Shown one piece after another: positions 9,039 through 18,496 of a stretch of 64,000 nt of DNA (positions are counted from its first letter, which is position 1; each line of letters begins with the position of its first letter). Made by a program: the position numbers and the translations under genes. The notes under the pieces were generated by a model. It had not been told where the DNA came from. It was given only the letters and a program-made list of their open reading frames with translations, and searched no databases. The DNA comes from Tricholoma matsutake (lineage: Eukaryota; Basidiomycota; Agaricomycetes; Agaricales; Tricholomataceae): contig AP026545.1 of the NCBI GenBank assembly GCA_026075535.2, positions 2,480,001 to 2,544,000 of the forward strand. The letters are read 5' to 3'.

Positions 9039-10538
9039 TATGCGGAAAGATTCCGAATTGTTTTGAACAGGACGGGATCCAGAAGACCTACTGCTGAGGA
9101 ACGGCAGAAGATTGCGGAGCAACTGGGCTCGGTGCTGGTAGCAGCTGCCGAGGCTGGTCTCGATCATGACTCCGGGAGCGCTACGCTCCAGAGAGCACTA
9201 GACAGGATGACTGGGGGGAGTAAACAACCTAGGTCGGGTACGATCACCAATGATCCTAACGACGTCCCAAGGATGGAGTACCTGGAGGGATAGGATGGGC
9301 AACCCCCCCCCTCACAAATCTGCAAGGACCAGAGGCCCAAAAGGGGCTCGACCTCTTCCAAAACCCCCAGCAGGGGGTGTCTCTTCGTCATGGGGTTGAG
9401 GTCCGCCTCCCCCCGTGAACTGGTCGACCAGGCCTTTGGGCAAGGGGACCTTTGCTCAGGTTGCTCGCTTCTCTGGGGGGCGAACACCTAATACATCCAT
9501 GGATGGCCTTGTGCGATTAGCCAAGGCCTTCCCTGAACTTCCTACCGACAAGCTGGCTGACATACAGCAGCATGTCGGCCCCTCAAAACCGAAAGCTGCA
9601 AAGCCTTCACCTACCATCCATGGACCATCGAGACGACAGGTCCTGGTACACGTTTGTCCTCCCCTTGGGGTAGAGACGAATCCTGCTGACTTCCTGGACC
9701 ATGTCTGGGCCACTCTCAGTCTGCACCACTCTAAGCTAGTGGCCCAGTCCGCATCGATGCATGCTGGTAACCTATCAGTAGCTACCGATGACGTCGCCTC
9801 CGAGGAGGACCTTCGTTGCTTCAAGGAGGCTGCTCACAATGCATTCCCCTTTGCACTGCCAGTAGACGCAGCGCTATCTACATCAGTTTGAGGTACGATG
9901 TGGATGTCGACGTGCCATTTATTGCTGACGACAAGGCCCTAATGCGTGAAGTCGTCATCACACACTTGGGGAAGTCCGGAATATCGGACCTCACAGTGTT
10001 ACAAGTGCCCCTACAGGTGATACGCAATTCGAAAATGTCGGATACGTGCACTGTATATCTCAACATTGCTGATTCAGTCAGCGGTGCATGAGCCAAGGCT
10101 CTCATTGGTCGTGGCGTCCAGTTTGGGCGTTACGTCGCTTATGTTAGGGCTGCCAGGGCAAACCCCGGCTTGCCTCTTTGCCAATGATGCTGGAAGTGGG
10201 GTCACTCCACCCCAGCATGCAGAGCTCCACAGACCAAATGCCCGGTCTGTGCAGGCCCACACCGTAAGGAGCACCATCGTGCCCTTGCTGGGTGCTGTAA
10301 GGGAAATGCCAAGGCGAACCCTCCCGTCCCAGCTACCCCTGAAGGGGCAGCCTGTCCTCACCCGGCTAGGTGCATAAACTGCCGGAAAAACCACGCATCC
10401 GACGATTGTCGGTGCAACTGTTGGCGACATTGCTTTGACCGTGACTGGATCAAAGCTCGCTATGACGAGGTGAGTGCGAGACGCAATTCTCGCTCCCCCC
10501 CTGCTCACCATCCTGCAGGACGTGGTGGCCGAACGTAA
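9039..10538 (+). pseudogene. LINE ORF1 remnant of L2
   Basis: It is homologous to residues ~142-640 of the intact ORF1 of L5: FRIVLNRTGSRRPTAEERQ, then the zinc-knuckle region and the terminal SPPAHHPAGRGGR. Stops relative to the intact copy are TAG 9291-9293 (TGG parent) and TGA at 9397-9399, 10089-10091 and 10185-10187, all three from CGA; the last falls within the first zinc knuckle (CQRC). A frameshift lies near 9300-9415. ORF1 normally binds LINE RNA. The end at 10536-10538 keeps the TAA directly before the ATG of ORF2. Confidence 0.85.
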
Positions 10539-10727
10539 ATGAGGGACAGACTTAGATCTATACCACAGTTACGCATATTCAGTCAAAATGTAAACAGAAA
10601 TTGGGGTTACATGGACTCGTTACTGGCAGACTTCGTAGATGACTATGACCTGCTCTTCATTCAAGAGCCACCTTGGCGATTAATAAGACACGCCACTTCT
10701 GCCCACAACAGGGAAGGGGAAGAAGTT

Positions 10728-12909
10728 TTGATCGCAGTCCGCGGAGCATGATACAAACTTGGGTACTACTATAACTATGCTTCCCCTCACCCATATCCTG
10801 CCCAGGTCCTCGTTTTAGCCACTTTAGGTGGGCAGTGCCACAGACGTTGGCCTCTCAGCCAGGAAAGGCAATAATCCAGAGGGGGAGCCCCCCCTCCCGA
10901 AGCTAGCCATTAGATCGCCCCCTGGAGCAAATGGTCCCCCAGCCACATGTCCGACCAAGGCCAGACCAGGCACAGCAGTGTTAATTCACCGTAAATCCCC
11001 CCTTGCAGGAGGAATAACCGTCTGCGTATTTCCAGCCAGCGAGGATTGACCACCCCAGGTGAGTGAGGTGGACCATCACCGTGTTGTGCACGAGTGACAG
11101 TAGCGAGGCAGATGGTTGTTCACCTGGTTATTCACTGTAACCGCCGTAAGTGGGGGGCCGGGGCCCCCCTCAAGCAAATGCAAGCAAGTGCACGCACTCG
11201 ATGACATCGTCCCCCCTGCAGCGGGGGGAAGGTATAGGGAGGCAACACCATGTCACCATCCCGATAATGGCCACCAATTGGTACTTGGTGGCCGTGAATG
11301 TAGAGGGGGATATGCCCCTGTACTAGTTGCGGCGCTGCTGTCCACGAGGACCTCGAGGACGAGGGCGCCGTGCTGGGGACAAGGGTTCCCCAGATTGAGG
11401 CTCTGATTGAGCAGTGTGCATCACCGCATAGGAAGCCCGGAAGGCTGCCGGAGACGTGAGATCGAGAGGTGTCGGAACGGCTGCTAGTTCCGCTGACATT
11501 GTCTCAGACAGTTGCCAGGTGCTCGTGAATAACTCCCAGGCCATTTGGTGCCATGCGTTCCTCTCTGCAGGGGGAACGGTGGATGTACAGACGGTACCAA
11601 TAAACATGGTCATCGCGTCCAGTTGGTGTAGCATGGCATGAGAGGTGGCTTCAATTTCCAACCTGTCATTCACAGATAGCGGCACTTCGTCCTCCACCAA
11701 CTCAGGGATGGGGGGCAAAGGCGGTAATGGGGCAGGGGATGCCTCCGGATAGAAGAGCTCGGCCATGCCGAGCTCCTGTGAGTACATGTCCTCGCGTTCG
11801 AGACTGTGAGTCCATCGTTTATGTGCGACATGGACGTCCTGCGCCCACAGCACACGGTCTATCGTTTGCCTCGAGGCCAGCTTGGGGCTGCTCTCGGCGT
11901 AATTGAGGGCCTCTTGCATAGCAAGAGAGTCCTCGTCATTCTCAGGGTCGGAGAGGTCTTCTCCAGCCCATAGATCTCTAACTGCCTGTAGGGCAGTAGC
12001 TACATCCGGATTGTCTTGATCGTACCGGGTATCATAGTCTTGGACACCATCGTCATAGATGTCGCCCGTAATCAGGGAGGGGTCGTGTAGACCCCAGCGT
12101 GGTGTTTGGGCTCTGGTTCGCCGTTTAGGCATTGAGAGGGGAAGTTAATGCTAGTAGGTGATAGTAGAAATCAAGATACGTAGCGTGCCATCGATAACAG
12201 TTGGTCCCTTATCTCTATTCTGGGTCCACCCAATACTGCCTCCGAATGCTCCAAGGGGGGGACAGGCCGCCCATCCTGTAACCCGGTGGGAGAAGATTGA
12301 ACCCGGGTCATAACACCCTAGAAGAGTGAGCACCGGAGGTAGAGAGTTGGTGGTGAGTAGCGGCCACCAGAGCGTCGACCTAGCTGTCAGGGGGCACCAT
12401 CGCCCGGCCCCTTTTAACGATGGTGTATTCCAACGGGTAGTCAGTGTAGCATGTCTCTAGTAATAGAAACTCACAGAGCATGGAGGCTGGGAGCCTCCCA
12501 GACGGCCAGCAGTCCAGTAAGAATGTCCTTCCCCCTAAGCCAGACCTCCCCCAGCTAAACGAGTGCTTCTACTTGGGCAAGCGTTGAAGCAGGCATCCCA
12601 CACCCACTCTAAGCCCCCATAGGGACCCAGACTACTCTTTCATAGACATCACTCACCTAGCCAGGATCCTCGAAGCCAAGGGGAACGAGACAGATAGCAG
12701 TCACTGTTGGAAACAATGACCGAGACATCCCCGGAGATCGGATGGACGGATCTCTTAGCAAATCAGGGCAGGCCTGGAGACGCCGAGAGCGTTCGTAATG
12801 GCGACATCCGATCGAAAATCGGACAAAAATTGAAGTGTCGACGTCGCATGCAACGTTGAGCAGAGGTGTTTACCACTATTTATGGTGGTTGTAACAAGTC
12901 AAGGAGCGA
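10728..12909 (-). mobile_element. RP-3: RP1 retroposon in L2, tail-less
   Basis: Reverse-strand RP1 copy. Its 5' end (…AACAAGTCAAGGAG, read on plus) is at about 12906-12909. Its 3' end stops at GATCGCAGTCCGCGG, so the last ~34 nt and the poly(A) are missing. There is no TSD, and about 40 nt of the host LINE (equivalent to 37412-37450 in L5) were lost at the site. It differs from most RP copies here, which have poly(A) and 13-17 bp TSDs. Confidence 0.85.
11323..12132 (-). CDS. RP protein, RP1 type, 269 aa
   Basis: Intact frame starting MPKRRTRAQTPRWGLHD. It has the full RP1 order: acidic region to about residue 70, ELGMAELFYPE near 120, PELVEDEVPL near 143, the RNAWHQMAWELFTSTW helix near 191, and the basic tail RRPRPRGPRGQQRRN at the end. 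Function is unknown. The ATG chosen is the family-wide start and follows the RP leader directly. It is undamaged although the insertion has lost its poly(A) end. Confidence 0.72.
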   Translation of the reverse strand: MPKRRTRAQTPRWGLHDPSLITGDIYDDGVQDYDTRYDQDNPDVATALQAVRDLWAGEDLSDPENDEDSLAMQEALNYAESSPKLASRQTIDRVLWAQDVHVAHKRWTHSLEREDMYSQELGMAELFYPEASPAPLPPLPPIPELVEDEVPLSVNDRLEIEATSHAMLHQLDAMTMFIGTVCTSTVPPAERNAWHQMAWELFTSTWQLSETMSAELAAVPTPLDLTSPAAFRASYAVMHTAQSEPQSGEPLSPARRPRPRGPRGQQRRN

Positions 12910-13657
12910 CGGCCCATCGGGAATTGACTCCCCTCCACATGTGGCTGTCTACTTTGTGAACAGCATTGCTAATCTAAGACTGGGTCTCAGACGAGATCTG
13001 ATCGATGATCATGACATTCTCTTGTTGTCACTGGGAATAGGAGAAGATGTCATGTTACTTGCTAACGTATACTCGGATAGCCAACACTCAGCTATCACGT
13101 TCTTATTTGAGAACGTCATGATGATCCCTCACCTACACTTCATGTGTGGCGATGTCAATGTGAGACACGCCTCCTGGGATCCCCAGGGGCCTGAACACTC
13201 TATTCATGCTGACCACTTAGTGGAAACGGCTACGCCACTAGGCCTGACCAGAGCCCTACCAGTAGTGGAGGGCCCCACCCACTTCCCCCCTCAACAGGGC
13301 TTTCACCCCACAGTGATCAACCTGATGTTCGTACCTACGGATCTTAGATTCGTATTGTACTGTGAGATTGTACCTGAAGCCAGGGGGACGTCCGACCATG
13401 CCCCTCTGACATTAGTGCTACCTGGCTCGGGATCTTTGGTTCCAGTTACCAAGTGGTCCATCAAAAAAGGATCCAAGGAGGAAGCATCATACCGAGATGC
13501 TGTCTCCTCCACTTTAACTCCGTGGCTAAATTGGCACAGAGATACCTCAGCAGAAATCGATGATGTCGTTTCGGCGATATCAACAATTTTAAACAAGGCA
13601 TGGGAAAACCATGCGAAGGAATCTCGCCTTGGCAAGTCATCCAAAGGTTGGTGGACA

Positions 13658-15317
13658 CACTCCCCTACCCATCGATCTCAGCTTTGCCCCCTACACGGGC
13701 AATACCCCCCTCAAGCCCAAGGTTACCTGGAGGTACCTCAGATTTTTCTTCGATCGCAAACTCTCCTTCAAGGAGCATACGCGGTTTTACTCCACCAAAG
13801 CCCTTACTACTGCAAGGGCAATGGGAATGCTCGGCAATTCTGTCAGAGGGCTAACCCCTATGCAGAAACGCCTCCTGTACCGTTCGTGTGTCGTGCCTAT
13901 CATGACATACAGTCTGAGACTCTGGCACTTCAAGGGCGCATGCGTCAAGGGTGTCATCAAAGCGTTGGCCCAGGTGCAGTCCATCGCTGCATGCTGGATC
14001 CTTGGTGCATTCCGAACCACCCCCATCGGGGGGTTGGAAAGTATCGCAGGACTGCTGCCTATGCAGCTGTTACTGCGTCGCCTAGTTGACAGAGGAGTGT
14101 TCAGAACCCCCCTATTGGCTCCATCACACCCCCTAAGAGCTATCTTAGGGCCCAATCACGTCGGCACTACCCACTCTCATGAGCTAGGACTCTGGGGAGG
14201 GAATGTGCTTGACACACTCACCCTACAGGGCCCATCCGTCACTTCGGCTGCAGCATTGGCCCTTGTACCAGGTGATGAATTCGACCCCTTTGGGGAAGAA
14301 AACACACCCGGAAACAGAGTGAAGGATCTGTTCCCCACTCGTTTTTCCTCTCATCGCCTCACCTCCAAGGAGGATGGAGTGAGGAATTCTTACAGGAGTG
14401 ACCTCGACAAGGCCTGGGCCTCTGCCCAGGTGGAGGATGACGCTCTCGTCGTTGCAGTGGACGCTTCGGTGCCCACAGATGCTAAATTCCAAGCTGTCGC
14501 TTGCGCTCTTGTCTTCGGACAGGGAGAGCAGGTCGATCGCATTATCTCAGCTTCTGGGAGAAGAACCCCCCCAGAAGTCGAACTTTTCACTCTCCAACTA
14601 GGCGTCTCGGCTGCTTGCAGCAGAGGATGCAAAAGGTTGGTGATCTTTTTGGATTCTACTATGGGCATTGAGTCCCTAATCAATCCTAAACCACATTCTG
14701 GGCAAATCTTTGCCCTGGACGCCTGTCGCTCTCTTTGCCCCTGGCTAGCCGGGGATGAGGAGAGAAACGTTACATTCTGGCACGTCCCATCGAAATTCGA
14801 GTGGAATGTACACAAGATGGCTCACGATGTAGCTACATCTACCAAGATCTCCGTGGGCAGACACCTGCGGATGTCTCTAGACTACCTTAAAAATCAGGTC
14901 GAAAAGGCCATTTGTAAGGATTGGCACACCCGGTTCTCAGATCCGGTGTATCGTGGACGGCATTTCTACCAACTCAAAGGAGTAGGTGGAAAACCGGTAC
15001 TACCCTCGACTCACAAAGGTGGGCCTTGGCTGAAAGTAATGGGAAACAACACCATGTTGACTTCTCGTTCAACTCATATGATAACTGGCCATGCTCCCAT
15101 AGGGGAGTATCGTCATCGTCTCTCCCTCGACGGGGAGTATCAATGTTGGTGCCTTGGCCCCGAGATACAAACTCGGGACCATCTGCTTCACGTCTGCCCC
15201 AAGGTAGATCGCAAAGAAACTCGCGCAAGCCCAGACTCCATCAAAGGCTTCCACGAATTCATGGACAATAACCCGGGGCTCGGGTCGTTCAACTCACTTG
15301 CGTGGGATCCAGGATAG
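13658..15317 (+). pseudogene. LINE ORF2 C-terminal part (thumb, RNase H, zinc finger) of L3
   Basis: The open frame matches L5 ORF2 from about residue 738 to the end. RNase H residues are visible: VVAVDASV, then VELFTLQL, then IFLDSTMGIES, then VHKMAHDVA. The C-terminal CWC...H...C zinc finger (CWCLGPEIQTRDHLLHVC) and the final SLAWDPG are also there. RT catalytic motifs and the endonuclease are missing by truncation, so it cannot self-mobilise. An upstream in-frame stretch from 13611 comes from L2 in another frame. Confidence 0.85.
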
Positions 15318-15854
15318 GTTGTGCGCGCAGGGCGTATGACCCTCGTCTGGTTCTGGCTAGTGTTATCGGTATGTCGGGGTGGCCATAGGGCACCAGCCGA
15401 GTCCGTTAACCCTCATAAAGGGGGCCCACCTGTGTTCAGGAGTGACTGTCAGGGAGGGGGGACACGAAACTAGGTACTGGTTCGAGGAGGTGCCTGAGCG
15501 CTTCCAGATCCCCTGTCAGTTATGCGTTACGACGACTTCAGTCGAATACGCTCTCCTTTCCGAGCTGAGAGGCTCATGTCGGGGCGGCAGTTTCCCCTAA
15601 ATCTTGCACTCATACCTGTAGGGATTCGGGGGACACGGCATCGCCAAGTCCAAGTTGTTGGTACGCCACCACTGGCAAGTCCATTTACTCAATAAAGGGG
15701 GCCCCCTTAGTGGTCGTTGCAGCTATCCAGGTGGTTGGTGCGAAGATCAGCAGGAGGAGGACTTGGGCTGGGCATAGTGTACTTTGTTTGTATGTCTCTA
15801 CTGCAGACTGCGATCGGGCACCGCGTTATAAACTTTTGACCCAAAAAAAAAAAA
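13658..15854 (+). mobile_element. LINE copy L3: 5'-truncated insertion inside L2
   Basis: It begins abruptly in the ORF2 thumb region (LPIDLSFAPYTGN) and runs through the 3' UTR to TTTTGACCC and a poly(A) of about 12-15 nt. The TSD AAAGGTTGGTGGACA occurs at 13643-13657 and 15855-15869. L2 continues seamlessly after the second copy, which proves a separate insertion; it is not an internal deletion of L2. It is a standard target-primed, 5'-truncated LINE product. Confidence 0.9.
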
Positions 15855-16243
15855 AAAGGTTGGTGGACAGATGAATGCAGCGGTGCTATAGACGCTTACA
15901 GAGCCTCCCGTGATGAGGAGGACTGGAAGCACTACAGGAAAATCATGCGACATGCAAAGCGTGATTTTTTTGATGACCGTATCCAAGAAGTGGCTATGAT
16001 GAATAGATGACCCTGGGACCTGATGTCCTGGACTCGTCAACGCAACCTCCCATCGTATGAGGCAATCTCCTATCGGGGAGAACCTTGCAATGATCTGGAC
16101 TCCCTCTGGGCTGCCCTCGATGGGTCCTATAATGCTGCTTCAGATCGAGTAGTCAATCTGAGCATTCTTGATGAACTCGATCCGGTACCTGAAAGGGCCT
16201 GGATCCCGTTCTCCATGATGGAAATGAAAGAAGCACTAAATGC

Positions 16244-18496
16244 ATCACTCCTTGACTTGTTACAACCACCATAAACAGTGGTAAACACCTCTGCTCAACG
16301 TTGCACGCGACGTCGACACCTCAATTTTGGTCTGATTTTCGATCGGATTTCGCCATCACGAACGCTCTCGGCGTCTCCAGGCCTGCCCTGATTTGCTAAG
16401 AGATCCGTCCATCCGATCTCTGTGGATGCCCCGGTCACTGTTTTTGACAGTGTCTGCTATTCGTCTCGTTCTCCTGGGCTTCGAGGATCCTGGTTAGGTG
16501 AGTGTTGGCAATGAAAGAGTAGTCTGGGCCCCTATGGGGGCTTAGAGTGGGTGTGGGATGCCTACTTCAATGCTCGCCCAAGTCGTCGCATTCGTTTAGC
16601 TGGGGGAGGTCTGGTTCAGGAGGAGGGACATATTCACTGGATTGTGGGTCGTCTGGGAGGCTTCCTACCTCCATGCTGCGTGAGTTTCTACATCTAGAGA
16701 CCTGCTACACTGACTACCCATTGGAATACACCATCATTAAAAGGGGCCGGGCGATGGTGCCCCCTGGTGGCTAGGTCAACGCTCTGGTGGCCGCTACTCA
16801 CCACCGACTCTTTACCTCCAGCACTCACACCCTCGAGGTGTTCGGAACCGGGTTCAATTGTCCCTCCCAATCTGCAGCAGGATTTGCGGCCTGTCTGCCC
16901 CCTCGGAGCGTCTGGATGCTGTGTCGGGTGGACCCGGAATTGTGATAAGGGACCGTCTGCTATCATTATCACGCTACATATCTTGACTTCTACCGTCATC
17001 TACTTGTGCTAAATCATCCTCGATGCCCTCTACAAACCGTAGAGCGCGAACTCGACACCAGGCGGCTCATGGCGACCCCCTCCTATACACAAACGCCGAC
17101 TTCGCAGACTTCGACGACAACTACCTCCCAGAGTTCGGACACGTCTCCCTGAGCGGATGGGACTCTGATGTGGCTAACCAGTTCCACAATCTTTGGGCGG
17201 AGGATGACTCCTCTGACCTGCCAGACGACGATGACGGCTCTGCCACCGGCGGAGACGTCAAATTCATTCTGGGTCTCACCGAGCTAGCCTCGCAGGAGAC
17301 GATAAACCGCTTCTTGGCATCACAAGTGATAGCCGATGAGGTGCATGATCTGGCTCTCGAGCTTGGGCTCGAGGCCAACAATAATCAAGAGCTCGGCATC
17401 GCTGAGCTCCTCTATCCGGAGGGGCAGCAGGAGCAATCTGCGCCGCCCCTCCCCACATCACCGGGTTCATCCACCATCCCAGAGTTGGTGGAGGATGAGC
17501 CTCCGTTGTCGAGAGATGAGAGGGTGGACATAACGTCCACCTCTCATGGCTTTCTACATTTACTGGAGGCTATGACGATTTTCGTCGGTACCGTCCGAGT
17601 ATCCGCCGTTCCGCTCATTGAGAGGAACACATGGCGTCAGATGGCCTGGGAGTTATTCACGACCACCTGGCAATTGTCTGAGCCAATGTCGGCAGAACTA
17701 GCAGCTGCCGGATTGCCTCTCGACCTCACGTCACTGGCAGCCTTCAGGGCTTCCTACGCGGCTAGGCAGGCAGCTCATGCAGAGCTCCATCATGGGGAAC
17801 CCTCGTCCCCATCACGACGCCGCCATCCTCGAGGTCCTCGAGCACAGCAGCGCCGCTACTGAAAGGGGGGTGTCACCCCCCCACACCTACTCCCACCAAT
17901 TAGTTGGTGGCCGATATCGGGATAGTGGCAGTTTGTCGCTTCCCTCTACCTTCTCCCCGCTGCGGGGGGGACATTGTTACTGAGTGTATGCCCTCGATGG
18001 CATCTGCTCGAAGGGGGCCTTGGCCCCCTATCCACGGTAGTTCCGGTGAATAACCAGGTGAACAACCAGCTACCACATCTCTGTCACTCGTGCGGGAGCG
18101 CAGTGATGGTCCACCTCATTCGTCTGGGGTGGTCAGTCCTCGCTGGCCAGGAGCATGCAGACGGTTATTCCTCCCGCAAGGGGGGATTTACAGTGAATTA
18201 ACACGGCCGCGCCTGATCTGACTTCGGTTTGATATGTGGCTGGGGGACCGTTCTGCACTGGTGGACGAGTTAATGGCTAGCTTCGGGAGGGGGGGCCCCC
18301 CTCCAGATTATTGCCTTTCCTGGCTGAGAGGCCAACGTCTGTGGCACTGCCCGCCTAAAGTGGCTAAAACGAGGACCTGGGTAGGATGTGGGTGAGGGGA
18401 AGCGTAGTTACAGTAGTACCCAAGTTTGTATCCTGCTCCGCGGACTGCGATCGAGCCCCGTGTTATAAATTGTTGACCCAAAAAAAAAAAAAAAAA
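16244..18496 (+). mobile_element. RP-4: complete RP2 retroposon with TSD
   Basis: This is the cleanest RP2 copy and shows the family anatomy. The leader runs 16248-17022, the ORF 17023-17862 and the 3' UTR 17863-18479, followed by poly(A) 18480-18496. The TSD GAAGCACTAAATGC lies at 16230-16243 and 18497-18510 (three more A are ambiguous with the tail). Four untemplated bases (ATCA) separate the TSD from CTCCTTGAC. The TSD, poly(A) and absence of LTRs show target-primed retroposition. The host is LINE L2. The 3' UTR contains the GGGGGCCTTGGCCCCC hairpin. Confidence 0.93.
17023..17862 (+). CDS. RP protein, RP2 type, 279 aa
   Basis: Start MPSTNRRARTRHQAAHGD. The first ~110 residues differ from RP1 (FADFDDNYLPEFGHVSLSGW, DLPDDDDGSATGG). 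The later core is clearly homologous: ELGIAELLYPE, IPELVEDEPPLSRDER, LHLLEAMTIFVGTVRVSAVP, ERNTWRQMAWELFTTTWQLS, PLDLTSLAAFRASYAA and the basic end RRRHPRGPRAQQRRY. Shared core plus divergent N-terminus suggests a conserved C-terminal module with a variable acidic region. No known domain is recognised. Intact. Confidence 0.75.
   Translation: MPSTNRRARTRHQAAHGDPLLYTNADFADFDDNYLPEFGHVSLSGWDSDVANQFHNLWAEDDSSDLPDDDDGSATGGDVKFILGLTELASQETINRFLASQVIADEVHDLALELGLEANNNQELGIAELLYPEGQQEQSAPPLPTSPGSSTIPELVEDEPPLSRDERVDITSTSHGFLHLLEAMTIFVGTVRVSAVPLIERNTWRQMAWELFTTTWQLSEPMSAELAAAGLPLDLTSLAAFRASYAARQAAHAELHHGEPSSPSRRRHPRGPRAQQRRY

Noticed and set aside
8985..9293. Frame that reads through the RP tail and poly(A) into LINE ORF1
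   Set aside because: The lysine run is just the poly(A) tract; it is an artefact of the junction.
12866..12909. Frames starting MFTT(I/V)YGGCNKSR and running into LINE ORF2 (also at 45294, 52739, 60493)
   Set aside because: They are the reverse complement of the RP 5' end reading by chance into the LINE beside the insertion; different sites join different codons.
13648..15870. An internal deletion of the RT domain in L2
   Set aside because: The repeat AAAGGTTGGTGGACA on both sides, the poly(A) and the continuation of L2 show that it is insertion of a truncated LINE (L3).
16498..16504. GTGAGTG in the RP leader as a 5' splice site of a leader intron
   Set aside because: The donor-like motif is conserved, but the acceptor region before the ATG is not (CTACTAG in RP1, CTACTTG in RP2), and retroposed copies would have lost a spliced intron.
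16547..16774. A ~75-codon frame repeated in RP leaders (also near 19993, 21030, 49136 and on minus near 45035, 52566, 60234)
   Set aside because: It begins with GTG and has no in-frame ATG before a TAG upstream; its length repeats only because the leader sequence repeats. Not a eukaryotic gene.
16850..16870. GGGTTCAAT motif in the leader as a Pol III B box (tRNA-derived SINE)
   Set aside because: It fails the last conserved C of the B box in all copies checked, no A box lies at the right distance, and the element is far longer than a Pol III SINE.
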